In this document: piece after piece, positions 52,959 through 62,057 of the stretch
Layout of the letters: each line of letters starts with the position of its first letter
How positions within the stretch are numbered: the first letter of the stretch is position 1
DNA from: Aquitalea pelogenes
GTDB taxonomy: Bacteria > Pseudomonadota > Gammaproteobacteria > Burkholderiales > Chromobacteriaceae
Length of the DNA stretch: 64,000 nt
Assembly (NCBI RefSeq): GCF_001515305.1
Contig: NZ_LNQV01000008.1
Coordinates: forward strand, 1 to 64,000
Direction of reading: 5' to 3'
The notes under the pieces: model-generated
Told to the model about the DNA's origin: nothing
Databases searched by the model: none
What the model saw: only the letters and a program-made list of their open reading frames with translations
Position numbers and translations under genes: made by a program

Positions 52959-54415
52959 TCAACTGCTGCCCGAGCCGGAAGATGAACCGGCGGCGCTGAC
53001 CCCGGCCATCAGGCCGGACAGATTGCTGGTGGATTGCTGCATCTTGGCCAGCGTGGCATTGAGCGTGGTGTACTGGTGCAGGTAGTTGGCCTGCTTGTCG
53101 CTCAGCTTGGTTTGCAGCTGTGTCTGGTGCGTGGTTTCGTCGGTGACATTCTGGTTCAGGTCATGCTGCTTGGTCATGATGATTCCGGCAGGTCCCAGCA
53201 GATTATTGATGGTGGTGCTGAAGCGGTCGGCAAAGCCGCTGTTGCTGCTGTTGCCGAACAGATTGGCCACGGCGGCAGGCTTGCTGCTCAGCGCCTTGTT
53301 GAAGGCGGTCTGGTCCAGCGACAAGGTGCCGTCCTTCTGGATGGCAATGCCCACCTGGGACAGGTAGGCATAGGAGCTGACCGGGTCGGCCCCGCTGACC
53401 GGCGTTTGCAGCACGCCGGAGAGCTGGTTGCGAATGGACGTCAGTGCTGCGTCGCCCTTCATGCTGCCGCCGGCGGCGCTGTCCAGCGTGCTTTGCACCT
53501 TGTTGTAGGCATCGACAAAGCCTTGCAGCTTGCTGGCAATGCTGCTGTTGTCCTGCGCCATGCTGATGCTGGCTTCACCGGTTTTTTGCAGGCTGAGGGT
53601 GGCACCGCCAATGACATCGCTGACGGTATTGCTGCTGGACGATACGTAAACGCCGTTGACGGTGAGCGAGGCGTCGGTGGCGTCGTTGGATTCGCTGATG
53701 GCGGTATCGCTTTGCTGCAGCCCGGCCAGCGTGTTGCTGCTGTTTTCGCTCAGGCTGCTGTCGCTGCCACCGGCAGTAATGCTGAATGCCTTGTCCGAGC
53801 CCGGTTCCGCGGCGGCAATTACCAGCGAGTAATTGCCCTTGTATTGCACGATGGAGGCATTGACCCCGGCATTGGCGGCATTGATCTTGTCGGCGATGTC
53901 CTGCAGGGTGACGCTGGCTGGCGTGGTGCTTGTGGTGGTGCCGTCACTGTTGGTGACCGTGCTGACCGGCTCACGCAATTGCACGGTGGTGGTAGTGCCG
54001 GCTACTTCAAGGCTGAGGCTGTCGGGCACATTGTCCAGCGCGGTGCTGTGCTGCTGAGGGCTTGCCCGTCCGCGCCGGTGTCAAATACCAGCTGGCGCGG
54101 CTTGGCCAGCTCCTCCACATCCAACTGGTAATTACCGGGAACGCCCGTGCCATTGGTGTCTACCGTGGCGACGGTCGGGTCTGAGCTGCTGGCCTTCAGC
54201 GTATGCAGGAAGCTGGTGGACGACAGGCCGCTGACGGCAGTTTGCAAACCCGACAGGGCCGAGCTGACCTGGCCGATGTCGCTGAGCTTGCTGTTGAAGG
54301 TTTTCAGCTTGCCCTGGCTGGTGGTGAGTGGCTGCTTTTCCACCGTCATCAATTGACTGACGATGTTCTGTACGTCGAGCGGACCGGCCGTGGTGGTGAT
54401 GGATGCGCTGCTCAT
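52959..54415 (-). pseudogene. fliD: FliD paralogue, single-base frameshift
   Basis: A second fliD with the same N-terminus (MSSASITTTAGPLDVQNIVS) and closely similar C-terminus. The first frame runs from 54415 to FDTGADGQALSSTA and then leaves the family pattern near 54050; the other frame resumes TALDNVPDSLSLEVAGT and runs to 52959. One base is missing in the AGC-rich stretch at 54044-54056; total length 1457 bp is one short of 486 codons. The two copies look like a tandem duplication that has diverged in the central domains. Either a decaying duplicate or a sequence error in a repetitive stretch. Confidence 0.87.
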
Positions 54416-54565
54416 CTTGTCTTGCTCTGCCTTGAGGATGGAGGATGACGGAATCATGCTCGTAGCGCGTATTATCCCCGAGGGCGGCAGCCGCCGCGCG
54501 GCAAAACAGGTCAAACAATGTTTGCTTTTGCAAACAAGGTTAAAAACAGTAAATGTCTGGGAATG

Positions 54566-54590
54566 AAAAAGGGCTGCCTGTCGGCAGCCC
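54566..54590 (-). terminator. Rho-independent terminator after puuB
   Basis: GGGCTGCC and GGCAGCCC pair around TGTC; on the minus strand a run of T follows. It lies 25 bp after the puuB stop. Confidence 0.82.
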
Positions 54591-54614
54591 CTGAATGGTG
54601 CGAGTGCAAACTGC

Positions 54615-55898
54615 TCAGATACCCAGCTTGTCGCGCAGCGAGTAGTACCAGGCGCCCATGGCGGTAAACGGAACCCGGAACAGGGTGCCGCCGGGGAAGG
54701 GGTAGTGCGGCAGGGTGGCAAAGGCATCAAACCGTTCGGCCTGGCCGCGCAGTGCCTCGGCCAGAATCTTGCCGGCCAGATGGGTATAGGTGACGCCGTG
54801 ACCGCTGCAGCCTTGCGAGTAGTAAATATTGTCACCAATGCGGCCAACCTGCGGCAGGCGCGACAGCGTGAGCAGGAAGTTGCCGGTCCAGGCGTAATCG
54901 ATTTTCACATTGGCCAGCTGCGGGAACACTTTCAGCATCTTCGGCCGGATGATGGCTTCGATATTGGCCGGATCACGCGCGCCGTAGACCACGCCGCCGC
55001 CAAAAATCAGCCGCTTGTCTTCACTCAGGCGGTAGTAGTCCAGCAGGTAGTTGCAGTCTTCCACGCAGTAGTCCTGCGGCAGCAGGCTGGCAGCCAGTTC
55101 GTTGCCCAAAGGTTCGGTGGTGATGACCTGGGTGCCGCAAGGCATGGATTTGGCGGCCAGTTCCGGCAGCAGATTGCCCAGGTAGGCATTGCCGGCCACG
55201 ATCAGGAACCTGGCCTTGACCCGGCCTTGCGGGGTGGTTACCACCGGCTGCTGACCGCGTTCGATGCTGAGGGCCGGCGATTGTTCGTAGATGACGCCGC
55301 CCAGTTTTTCTACTGCTGCCGCTTCACCCAGTGCCAGGTTCAGCGGGTGGATGTGGCCGCCACTCATGTCCAGCATGCCGCCGATGTATTGGTCGGTTGC
55401 CACGATGCCACGCATGTCGTCCTTGCCCAGCAGTTGCAGCTGCTTGTGGCCGTAACGTTCCCACAATGCCTTTTGTGATCGCAAATGTCCCATCTGCTTT
55501 TCACTCAGCGCAGCAAATACGCCACCATCTTTCAGCGCACAGTCGATATCGTATTTGGCGATGCGTTCGCGAATGATGCGACCGCCTTCAAAGGCCATGT
55601 CGCCCAGCAGCCTGGCCTGCTTGCTGCCGACGCTGCGTTCGATCACATCAATGTCGCGGCTGTAGCTGTTGACGATCTGGCCACCATTGCGGCCGGATGC
55701 GCCAAAGCCAACCTTGGCGGCCTCCAGCACGGTAACCTTGAAGCCGTTTTCCAGCAGGGAAATGGCAGTGGAAAGACCGGTATAGCCTGCACCGATGATG
55801 CAGATGTCGGTTTCGATATCGCCTTGCAGTGCCGGACGGGACGGGGCCGGTTTGGCAGAGGCGGCATAGTAGGATTCTGGGTAGCTGGTTTGTGGCAT
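54615..55898 (-). CDS. puuB: FAD-dependent gamma-glutamylputrescine oxidase (PuuB/OrdL family)
   Basis: Flavoprotein amine oxidase. The 427-aa protein has an N-terminal Tyr-rich leader (TSYPESYYAAS) typical of PuuB, the FAD-binding CIIGAGYTGLSTAI near residue 33, GFGASGRNGGQI near 65 and the C-terminal GYSGHGV-like YYSQGCSGHGVTYTH. It would oxidise the amine of gamma-glutamylputrescine to the aldehyde used by PuuC, whose gene is 14 kb away. No glutamylputrescine synthetase is present here. Single gene. Confidence 0.85.
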   Translation of the reverse strand: MPQTSYPESYYAASAKPAPSRPALQGDIETDICIIGAGYTGLSTAISLLENGFKVTVLEAAKVGFGASGRNGGQIVNSYSRDIDVIERSVGSKQARLLGDMAFEGGRIIRERIAKYDIDCALKDGGVFAALSEKQMGHLRSQKALWERYGHKQLQLLGKDDMRGIVATDQYIGGMLDMSGGHIHPLNLALGEAAAVEKLGGVIYEQSPALSIERGQQPVVTTPQGRVKARFLIVAGNAYLGNLLPELAAKSMPCGTQVITTEPLGNELAASLLPQDYCVEDCNYLLDYYRLSEDKRLIFGGGVVYGARDPANIEAIIRPKMLKVFPQLANVKIDYAWTGNFLLTLSRLPQVGRIGDNIYYSQGCSGHGVTYTHLAGKILAEALRGQAERFDAFATLPHYPFPGGTLFRVPFTAMGAWYYSLRDKLGI

Positions 55899-56078
55899 TT
55901 CGTTAAACTTTTTCGTTTAATATTTTGCACATGCCAGATGATTCTAGCCCAGACCTTCCGTACTTGCCAAATGATTTGATCAAATTATGTGTTGAACTGT
56001 TGCCGATGGTGCTGACTGCACTGTGACTGGACGTGATGCCGGGGGATGACGGAGGAGGGGTACTTGCCGGGAATGTCA

Positions 56079-56102
56079 GGGTGCTTGCGTTGGCAAGCAC
56101 CC
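56079..56102 (-). terminator. Hairpin after the Lys-rich protein gene
   Basis: GGGTGCTTGC and GCAAGCACCC enclose GTTG, about 8 bp after the stop of the minus-strand gene; no T-run. Confidence 0.5.
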
Positions 56103-56110
56103 CGTGTGGC

Positions 56111-56347
56111 TTACTTGCTGGTGTCTTCGCGGCGGCCGATGTCTTTCTTGGATTCAGTGCTGGCAGCAGCGCTGGCCTTCTTGTGTTTTTTCTGCTTCTT
56201 CTTCATGGCTTCCTGCTTCTTGATCTTGGCCTGATCGGCTTCCCAGGCTTTTACCTCGCTGGCGGTCGGTTGTTCCTGGTGCAGCTTGTTGGCCAGTGCC
56301 GGGGTGGCAATCAGGGTGGCGATGATGGCAAGGGCGGAGAATTTCAT
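56111..56347 (-). CDS. Small Lys-rich exported protein
   Basis: A 78-aa protein with signal peptide MKFSALAIIATLIATPALAN. The mature part is highly charged, with a Lys/Gln block (IKKQEAMKKKQKKHKKAS) and an acidic/basic tail. GAGGATCATC precedes the ATG. Single gene between puuB and the CorA/ZntB transporter. No family recognised. Confidence 0.6.
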   Translation of the reverse strand: MKFSALAIIATLIATPALANKLHQEQPTASEVKAWEADQAKIKKQEAMKKKQKKHKKASAAASTESKKDIGRREDTSK

Positions 56348-56650
56348 GTGATGATCCTCGACTGGTCAGCTCTGGGTGTTGATGTTCAGGATTGAACGTG
56401 TGCCAGTCTAAGAATTATCCAGAGGGCCATTAACCGGCCTATTCCTGATTAAGTTGGTTATTTATCCTGTTGAGGCATAAGAATTTTCACGCCCTGTCGA
56501 GCGCTTAAGGCCATGAAGAACAAGGCCGGCTGCGCGCATTGTCACGGGATTGTCGTCAAGCATGGCCAGGGCTGATGATATGCTTGCCCGCGGTCCTGAG
56601 CCTTGCTGCGGGCCGGTGTGATGACCCTTATCCGGAGAGAGAAGTTAGCA
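56348..56650. other. Gene-free spacer
   Basis: About 300 bp between divergent genes, slightly AT-rich at 56400-56500. No ORF, repeat or clear operator seen beyond the ribosome binding site GGAGAGAGAAG before 56651. Confidence 0.45.
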
Positions 56651-57672
56651 ATGAGCCTGTCGATTGCCAGTGCAAGCTATGGCGCTGATCAGGTTGGTCT
56701 GATCAGTGGATTCCGTTTTTTGCCGGATCAGGCCGGTGAGCCTATCGGTTCGGAGCAGGCGCTGGCCTTCCTGCAGGACACCTCGCCAGCCGCCGAGGGC
56801 TTTGTCTGGCTGCATTTCAATCTGGCGCACGTGGCATGCGAGCGCTGGATCCGTGCCAATCTGGCCCTGCCGGAGGACTTTGCCGAAATGCTGCATGCCG
56901 GGGCAGGCTCCACCCGTATCGAGGCGGTGGATGGCATGCTGCTGGCCGTCATCAATGATGTGGCACTGGGTTTTGGCGTGATGACTTCCGATGTCGCCAC
57001 CCTGTGGGTGGCGCAGGCAGCCGCTTGCTGGTGACTGCACGGGTGAGGCCCTTGCGCTCGGTGGACCGCTTGCGTGCGGCAGTGAAGGCGGGCGAGGTGT
57101 TTCCGTCGGCCCGGTCATTGTTGTTTCATCTGATGCAGGATCAAGCCGATGTGATGGCAGCCATTGTGCGGGAGTACACCCACAAGGTGGACCATGTGGA
57201 AGATCGCCTGCTGGCCGAGCATCTGCAGGATCACCGTGCCGAATTGTCCAGCATGCGCCGTACCCTGGTGCGCATGCAGCGCTTGCTGGCCCCGGAACCG
57301 GGGGCGCTGTTTCGCCTGCTGAACCGGCCACCGGCCTGGCTGGCCGAGCCGGATGTGCAGGCCCTGCGCGAATCCACCGAAGAATTTTCGCTGGTGCTCA
57401 ACGACCTGGCCACCCTGGTAGAACGCATCAAACTGTTGCAAGAAGAACTGGCAGCCAAGCTGAACGAGCAGACCAACCGCACCTTGTTCACCCTGACGCT
57501 GGTGACGGTGCTGGCCCTGCCCATCAATATCGTGGCCGGTTTTTTCGGCATGAACGTGGGTGGGGTGCCACTGGCCAATCACCCGCACGGCTTTTGGGTG
57601 CTGGTGGTGCTGGTGGCCAGCTTTACCCTGCTGGCCGGGTGGTGGGCCTTCCGGCGACAGGCTCCGCGCTGA
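56651..57672 (+). pseudogene. zntB: CorA/ZntB-family divalent cation transporter, single-base frameshift
   Basis: Pentameric Mg2+/Zn2+ channel or transporter. The first frame (56651, MSLSIASASYGADQVGLISG) carries the cytoplasmic domain up to DVATLWV; at 57008-57012 a G is missing from GTGGGCGCAGG, and the other frame continues GAGSRLLVTARVRPLRSVDR to the two C-terminal membrane segments with the signature GMNVGG. Length is 1022 bp, one short of 341 codons. The GMN-VGG variant and the length fit ZntB more than CorA. Broken gene or sequence error. Confidence 0.87.
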
Positions 57673-57812
57673 GTCAATGCCACCGCCTGGCGCATTGACC
57701 CTGTTGTCAACAGGTGAACTTGTTACCGTGCTGGCGTACAATAGCGGGCTTTTGTGCCATTTGCCGGTGGCGAGTGGTGTTGATCCAGTCTGATTTTTAA
57801 GCAAGGTACAGC

Positions 57813-58154
57813 ATGAGCGGTTTGCCCAATTGTCCCCAGTGTGGTTCCCAGTTCACCTATGAAGACGGCGCCATGCTGGTGTGCCCGGAGTGCGCACACG
57901 AATGGTCGGCCCAGGCCGAAGCGGCCGGCGAAGAACAGGGCCGTGAAGTGCGCGATGCCAATGGCAATCTGCTGCAGGATGGCGATACCGTTACCGTCAT
58001 CAAAGACCTGAAAGTGAAGGGTTCCTCACTGGTGGTGAAGGTAGGTACCAAGGTCAAGAACATCCGCCTGGTGGATGGTGATCACGATATCGACTGCAAG
58101 ATCGACGGCATTGGTGCCATGGGTTTGAAATCCGAGTTCGTCAAAAAAGCCTGA
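57813..58154 (+). CDS. yjdM: YjdM/PhnA-type zinc-ribbon protein
   Basis: A 113-aa protein with an N-terminal zinc ribbon (CPQC and CPEC, residues 8-30) and the C-terminal SH3-like PhnA/YjdM domain ([20 protein letters not shown]). Despite the old phnA name, no phosphonate role is established. Single gene with its own terminator. Confidence 0.9.
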   Translation: MSGLPNCPQCGSQFTYEDGAMLVCPECAHEWSAQAEAAGEEQGREVRDANGNLLQDGDTVTVIKDLKVKGSSLVVKVGTKVKNIRLVDGDHDIDCKIDGIGAMGLKSEFVKKA

Positions 58155-58176
58155 GTCCTTTGTTTGGCTGATCCGC

Positions 58177-58204
58177 AAAGCACCCTGTAACGGGTGCTTT
58201 TTTC
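58177..58204 (+). terminator. Rho-independent terminator after yjdM
   Basis: AAAGCACCC and GGGTGCTTT enclose TGTAAC and are followed by TTTC. Confidence 0.85.
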
Positions 58205-58281
58205 ATTTCATGGCCAGCACATGGCAGCTGCCGCAGCGGGCTGTGCTTTGATACCATGCGCTTTTACCCGAGTTTCCCCTG

Positions 58282-59637
58282 ATGCCTGTTGCCGAGCAGC
58301 CCTATCATTCCCCCTCCACCCGTCAACTGATTGCCTTTGCCATTCCGGTGATGCTGGCCGCGCTGGCTACCCCGCTGATGGGGCTGGTGGATAGCGCGGT
58401 GCTGGGGCGCATTGGCAGCCCGCTGGCGCTGGCAGCCGTTGCCGTGGGTGGCAGCATTTTCACCGTGCTGTACTGGTGTTTCAGTTTCCTGCGTTTTACC
58501 ACTACCGGTCTGGTGGCGCAGGCTACCGGCCAGCAAAGCCCGGAGGCAGTGGTGCTGGCCGGCTTGAGGCCGATGCTGGCGGCGTTGCTGGGTGGCCTCG
58601 GCCTGTTGCTGCTGCAGCAGCCCTTGCTGTGGCTGGCATTGCATTTTCTGGCCCCTCCGCCGGATGTGGCGCTGCTTACCCGCGACTACTATGCGGCCCG
58701 TATCTGGTCGGCACCGTTTACCTTGCTGTCTTATGCGCAGTTTGCCTGGCTGCTGGGCCTGGGGCAGTCGCGTCAGGTAATGGTGTTGCAAGTGCTGATG
58801 AATGTGCTCAATGCGGTACTGGCTGTGCTGCTGGTCAGCGTGCTCGGCTGGGGCGTGGCTGGTGCCGGCTGGGCCACGGCCATCGCCGAGGCAGTGGGCA
58901 GCATGCTGGCGGCCCGCATCATGTTGCGCCATGTGGCATGGCCGCGTTGGCGCAAGGCATTGGCACAGGCCGGTGGCGCTGCGGCATGGAAGCAATTGTT
59001 TGCTGCCAATCTGGATATCATGCTGCGCACCTTGCTGCTGACGCTGGCCTTTGCCCTGATGACACGCAGTGCCGGTCAGCTGGGCAGCCTGACCCTGGCT
59101 GCCAACCAGTTGCTGCTGCAGGCCTTCATGGTGTGTGTCAGCTTGCTTGATGGTTTTGCCGTGGCGGCCGAAGTGCATGGCGCACATGCCATCGGTGCGC
59201 AAAACCGGCGTGGATTACGCCTGGTGGTGCGACGCTGTGCCTGGCTGTCGCTGGGCTGGAGCAGCCTGCTGGCACTGGGCATGGCTTTGCTGGGTAGGGT
59301 TTATCTGCCCTGGATGACGCCGGACCGGCAATTGCAGCAACTGGCGGCACAGTACTGGCCGTGGCTGGTGTTGCTGCCACCTGTGTGCATCTGGGCTTTT
59401 TTCTGGGATGGGGTGTTCATGGGTGCCATGCGTACTGCTGTGCTGCGCAATGGCATGCTGCTGAGTTTTGCAGCCTATGTGCCCACCCTGTGGCTGTTGC
59501 AGCCGCGACTGGGTAATCACGGAATCTGGGCGGCGCTGCTGGTGTTGATGGCCATGCGTGGTGTGCTGCTGACCCTGGCCTGGCCGCGCTTGCGAGATAG
59601 TGTGCCACAGCGGCAGGCTGATCCGGCCACAGCCTGA
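58282..59637 (+). CDS. MATE-family efflux transporter (DinF subfamily)
   Basis: A 451-aa inner-membrane exporter with 12 predicted segments in two MATE repeats. FAIPVMLAALATPLMGLVDS with the Asp, FLRFTTTGLVAQATGQ and the second-half LLQAFMVCVSLLDGFAVAAE are DinF-type hallmarks. DinF is SOS-induced in E. coli, but I see no LexA-type or TGTACA operator here. Substrate unknown. Confidence 0.87.
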   Translation: MPVAEQPYHSPSTRQLIAFAIPVMLAALATPLMGLVDSAVLGRIGSPLALAAVAVGGSIFTVLYWCFSFLRFTTTGLVAQATGQQSPEAVVLAGLRPMLAALLGGLGLLLLQQPLLWLALHFLAPPPDVALLTRDYYAARIWSAPFTLLSYAQFAWLLGLGQSRQVMVLQVLMNVLNAVLAVLLVSVLGWGVAGAGWATAIAEAVGSMLAARIMLRHVAWPRWRKALAQAGGAAAWKQLFAANLDIMLRTLLLTLAFALMTRSAGQLGSLTLAANQLLLQAFMVCVSLLDGFAVAAEVHGAHAIGAQNRRGLRLVVRRCAWLSLGWSSLLALGMALLGRVYLPWMTPDRQLQQLAAQYWPWLVLLPPVCIWAFFWDGVFMGAMRTAVLRNGMLLSFAAYVPTLWLLQPRLGNHGIWAALLVLMAMRGVLLTLAWPRLRDSVPQRQADPATA

Positions 59638-59647
59638 TTTTGCAAAA

Positions 59648-59673
59648 CCCTGCCCGGCAGGTGCCGGACAGGG
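59648..59673. terminator. Hairpin between convergent genes
   Basis: CCCTGCCCGGCA and TGCCGGACAGGG pair with one mismatch around GG, between the MATE gene and the small minus-strand gene. Confidence 0.65.
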
Positions 59674-59682
59674 AGCCTGGCT

Positions 59683-59871
59683 TCAGGCCGTGGTATTGAT
59701 GCGATTGCCGATGGTTGCGCTGATGGCGCGCGGTGCAGCCGCTTCGACAGCAGACGTGCTGCCATCATTGTCACCATCCTTGTCACGGGCTGCGCTGGGC
59801 TGCGGCGCGGCAGTCGTGCGGGTGACAGGGTAGGTGGCGCTGCTGAGCGCCGGATTGAACGACAGTGACAT
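59683..59871 (-). CDS. Small protein of unknown function with DKDGDNDGS motif
   Basis: A 62-aa protein: MSLSFNPALSSATYPVTRTT, then an acidic loop RDKDGDNDGST resembling the calcium loop of an EF-hand, then AISATIGNRINTTA. GGAGAG lies seven bases before the ATG at 59871. No signal peptide. Calcium binding is only suggested by the loop; no second EF-hand or flanking helices are obvious. Confidence 0.5.
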   Translation of the reverse strand: MSLSFNPALSSATYPVTRTTAAPQPSAARDKDGDNDGSTSAVEAAAPRAISATIGNRINTTA

Positions 59872-59942
59872 GTGAACTCTCCAGAGAGGGGACCATTCCC
59901 CATTCTCATGTTGGCAGGAGAGGCTTAAGCAAATCTTAAGTT

Positions 59943-60197
59943 TCAGCGACAGCCCAGCATGGCTTGCAACTGGTTTACCGTTTCAGCGCGCAACCCATGC
60001 GGTTGCAGGCTGGCGATCAGTTCGCACAACTGGTTGAACACGGCGCGACCGGGCGCACTCAGCCGGTGCAGGTCGGCCAGGCCAAGCTCACCGCACTGGT
60101 AGGCCGAACCCAGCAGCAGGGCAAGTTCGGCCAGCATGGCGCGGTCCGGGGCGTGCTCAAGGGAATTGATCAGCGGAATGATATCTGCTTCTGTCAT
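59943..60197 (-). CDS. Small helical protein of unknown function
   Basis: An 84-aa frame from ATG 60197: MTEADIIPLINSLEHAPDRA, LAELALLLGSAYQCGELGLA, ending LQAMLGC R. Predicted helical, no motif known. No good ribosome binding site. Divergent from ykgJ. Codon use agrees with the surrounding genes. Confidence 0.5.
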   Translation of the reverse strand: MTEADIIPLINSLEHAPDRAMLAELALLLGSAYQCGELGLADLHRLSAPGRAVFNQLCELIASLQPHGLRAETVNQLQAMLGCR

Positions 60198-60346
60198 ATT
60201 GAAACAATCGTTTGAATGCCATGAACAACAGTGTAATCCCGGGGCAAAGTACTGGCATGTGGCAAGCGCATACTGGATGATCATGATCAAACGGGAAGCA
60301 TTTCGCGCCGGCATCCGCTGGCGGCGGGTCAGAAAAGAGGGCAGGC

Positions 60347-61000
60347 ATGCAGTTGGGTGAACAGGAGCAGGCGGCACTGAAAGCCTCTATTGTCCAGGTA
60401 GGCCAGCGGGTGGCGCGGGAGCTGGGCGAGCGTCCGGAACTGGCACAAGCGCTGCACGTGGTGGGCTTTTTGCATGCGGCCGTCGACAAGACCGTCGCCC
60501 AGGCTGCCTTGCGTGGTGAAAAACCCGCTTGTCAGCCGGGCTGTGCCAGTTGCTGTCATGTGCGGGTGGAAGTAAGCCCGGTGGAAGCCTTGCGCCTGGC
60601 CGCCTGCCTGCAAGACTGGCCTGAAGCGCGACGTCAGGACTTGCTGCAAGGCCTGCAGCAGCGCTTGGTCCGGCTGGAAAATGCCGGTGAACCTTCCCCG
60701 CGCTTGCCTTGCGTATTCCTGCAAGACAGCATGTGCAGCATCTATCCATGGCGCCCGGCCAATTGTCGCAAGGCGCATTCCTTTTCGGCAGAGGCTTGTC
60801 AGCAGGGCGCGGAGCACATTCCGCAGGATCTGGCCATCACGCTGGCTGCCGAAGCCCTGCAGGCTGGTACGGCACAGGGCTATCGTCAGGCAGGTCTTTC
60901 AATGGCACCGCTGGAGTTGACCCGTGCCATGCTGTGGGCGCTGGAGCAGCCAGCGGCCGGTGTCGCCTGGCTGGCAGGCGAAAAGATTGCCGCACCTTAG
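60347..61000 (+). CDS. YkgJ-family cysteine cluster protein
   Basis: A 217-aa protein with the CxxCC-type cluster CQPGCASCCHVRVEVSP near residues 62-78 and the second part PCVFLQDSMCSIYPWRPANC, which together bind zinc or an Fe-S cluster in the YkgJ family. The C-terminal helices are ordinary. Function unknown. Confidence 0.83.
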   Translation: MQLGEQEQAALKASIVQVGQRVARELGERPELAQALHVVGFLHAAVDKTVAQAALRGEKPACQPGCASCCHVRVEVSPVEALRLAACLQDWPEARRQDLLQGLQQRLVRLENAGEPSPRLPCVFLQDSMCSIYPWRPANCRKAHSFSAEACQQGAEHIPQDLAITLAAEALQAGTAQGYRQAGLSMAPLELTRAMLWALEQPAAGVAWLAGEKIAAP

Positions 61001-61128
61001 CGCATGCGCAGGATATTCTTGATCAGTCTTGGCTGCAGCGGATTGAGCGACTTGCTTTCCTGATGATGGCCTGCTTGCAAGGCAAGCAGCAGCAGGACAA
61101 GCAGACTGACGGATTTTGCCGATGTCAT
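60997..61128 (-). CDS. Possible 43-aa exported peptide
   Basis: ATG at 61128, stop at 60997. The N-terminus TSAKSVSLLVLLLLALQAGH is a signal-like hydrophobic stretch; the tail SLNPLQPRLIKNILRMR is basic. It overlaps the ykgJ stop by a few bases, tail to tail. No clear ribosome binding site, so it may be chance. Confidence 0.3.
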   Translation of the reverse strand: MTSAKSVSLLVLLLLALQAGHHQESKSLNPLQPRLIKNILRMR

Positions 61129-61227
61129 GGCGGGTGAGTCGTTGAAATGATGAACCGGGCGTCAGTGTACGCCTTCAATCCTTTACCGGCCAGTCCGGTT
61201 CGCACATCAAATTCAGGGAGAAACGTG

Positions 61228-61653
61228 ATGGATGGCTGGTTGCCATGGGCCTTGTTGTCCGCCGTATTTGCCGCGCTGACAGCCATTCTGGCCAAGGCCG
61301 GCTTGCGTCATGTCGATGCGGATCTGGCTACGCTGATCCGTACCGGCATCATTGCACTGGTGCTGTCAGCCTTTGTCTGGCTGACCGGCAAGTGGCGCAA
61401 TCCATTGCAGCTGCCGGGCCAGACCTGGCTGTTTCTGGGCCTGTCAGGGCTGGCAACGGGGGCGTCCTGGGTATGTTATTTCCGCGCCTTGCAGTTGGGC
61501 GAAGCCAGCAAGGTGGCACCGGTGGACAAGCTCAGTCTGGTACTGGTGGCCGTGTTTGCCGTGCTGTTTCTGGGTGAACGCCCCGGCCTGCGGGAATGGC
61601 TGGGTATTGGCCTGGTGGCGCTGGGCGTATTGGTGCTGGCCATCCGTCGCTGA
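61228..61653 (+). CDS. EamA-domain transporter, single half (4 TM)
   Basis: A 141-aa membrane protein made of one EamA/DMT half: four or five hydrophobic segments with LSAVFAALTAILAKAGLRHV, then WVCYFRALQLGEASKVAPVD and a C-terminal FLGERPGLREWLGIGLVALG. Single-unit EamA proteins work as dimers. AGGGAGAAAC precedes the ATG at 61228. Substrate unknown. Confidence 0.85.
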   Translation: MDGWLPWALLSAVFAALTAILAKAGLRHVDADLATLIRTGIIALVLSAFVWLTGKWRNPLQLPGQTWLFLGLSGLATGASWVCYFRALQLGEASKVAPVDKLSLVLVAVFAVLFLGERPGLREWLGIGLVALGVLVLAIRR

Positions 61654-61668
61654 GGATGCCCATGCCGC

Positions 61669-61899
61669 TCAGGCGGGTTGCAGTTCCTGTGCCTGCTGTT
61701 CCAGCAGCCATTCGTAAAATGCCTGATCGAGCAACCAGGCATCCTCGCCCTGGCGCAGAATCCACATCGGGCCGCCACAGGGGCCGAGGCAGCGGCCGAC
61801 AATATCGTACGTGCCGGTCGGAATGCGTCTGACGGATTCGAAGTCGGGCAGTGACAGGCCGGGCAGGCTGTTGCTGGTGTTGATGACAAGTACTGGCAT
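61669..61899 (-). CDS. Small conserved-looking protein of unknown function
   Basis: A 76-aa frame from ATG 61899: MPVLVINTSNSLPGLSLPDF, then a Gly/Cys turn (VGRCLGPCGGPMWIL) and an acidic helix ending EQQAQELQPA. It has a plausible folded profile (two Cys, Trp-rich) but no known family. Convergent with the EamA gene, only 15 bp apart. Ribosome binding site weak. Confidence 0.5.
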   Translation of the reverse strand: MPVLVINTSNSLPGLSLPDFESVRRIPTGTYDIVGRCLGPCGGPMWILRQGEDAWLLDQAFYEWLLEQQAQELQPA

Positions 61900-61913
61900 G
61901 GCGGACAAAGAAA

Positions 61914-61932
61914 TCCCACGCCTGGCGTGGGA
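61914..61932 (-). terminator. Hairpin after the photolyase gene
   Basis: TCCCACGCC and GGCGTGGGA pair perfectly around one T; a T-rich tract follows on the minus strand. It separates the photolyase transcript from the 61669 gene. Confidence 0.65.
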
Positions 61933-62057
61933 AAAGAGTCGTCTACAAAGGAGGAACGGCCACCTTACCCGTACTTGATGGCAGTTGTCATCGGGGCTTC
62001 TACTTATCACACAGCCAGTAAACGTGCGGAGTGATTGTTCTTGCAGGGCCTGACTGG

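Noticed and set aside
58282-59637. SOS control of the DinF-type MATE gene
   Set aside because: The upstream region shows neither a CTGT-N8-ACAG box nor the TGTACA palindrome found at the two S24 loci.
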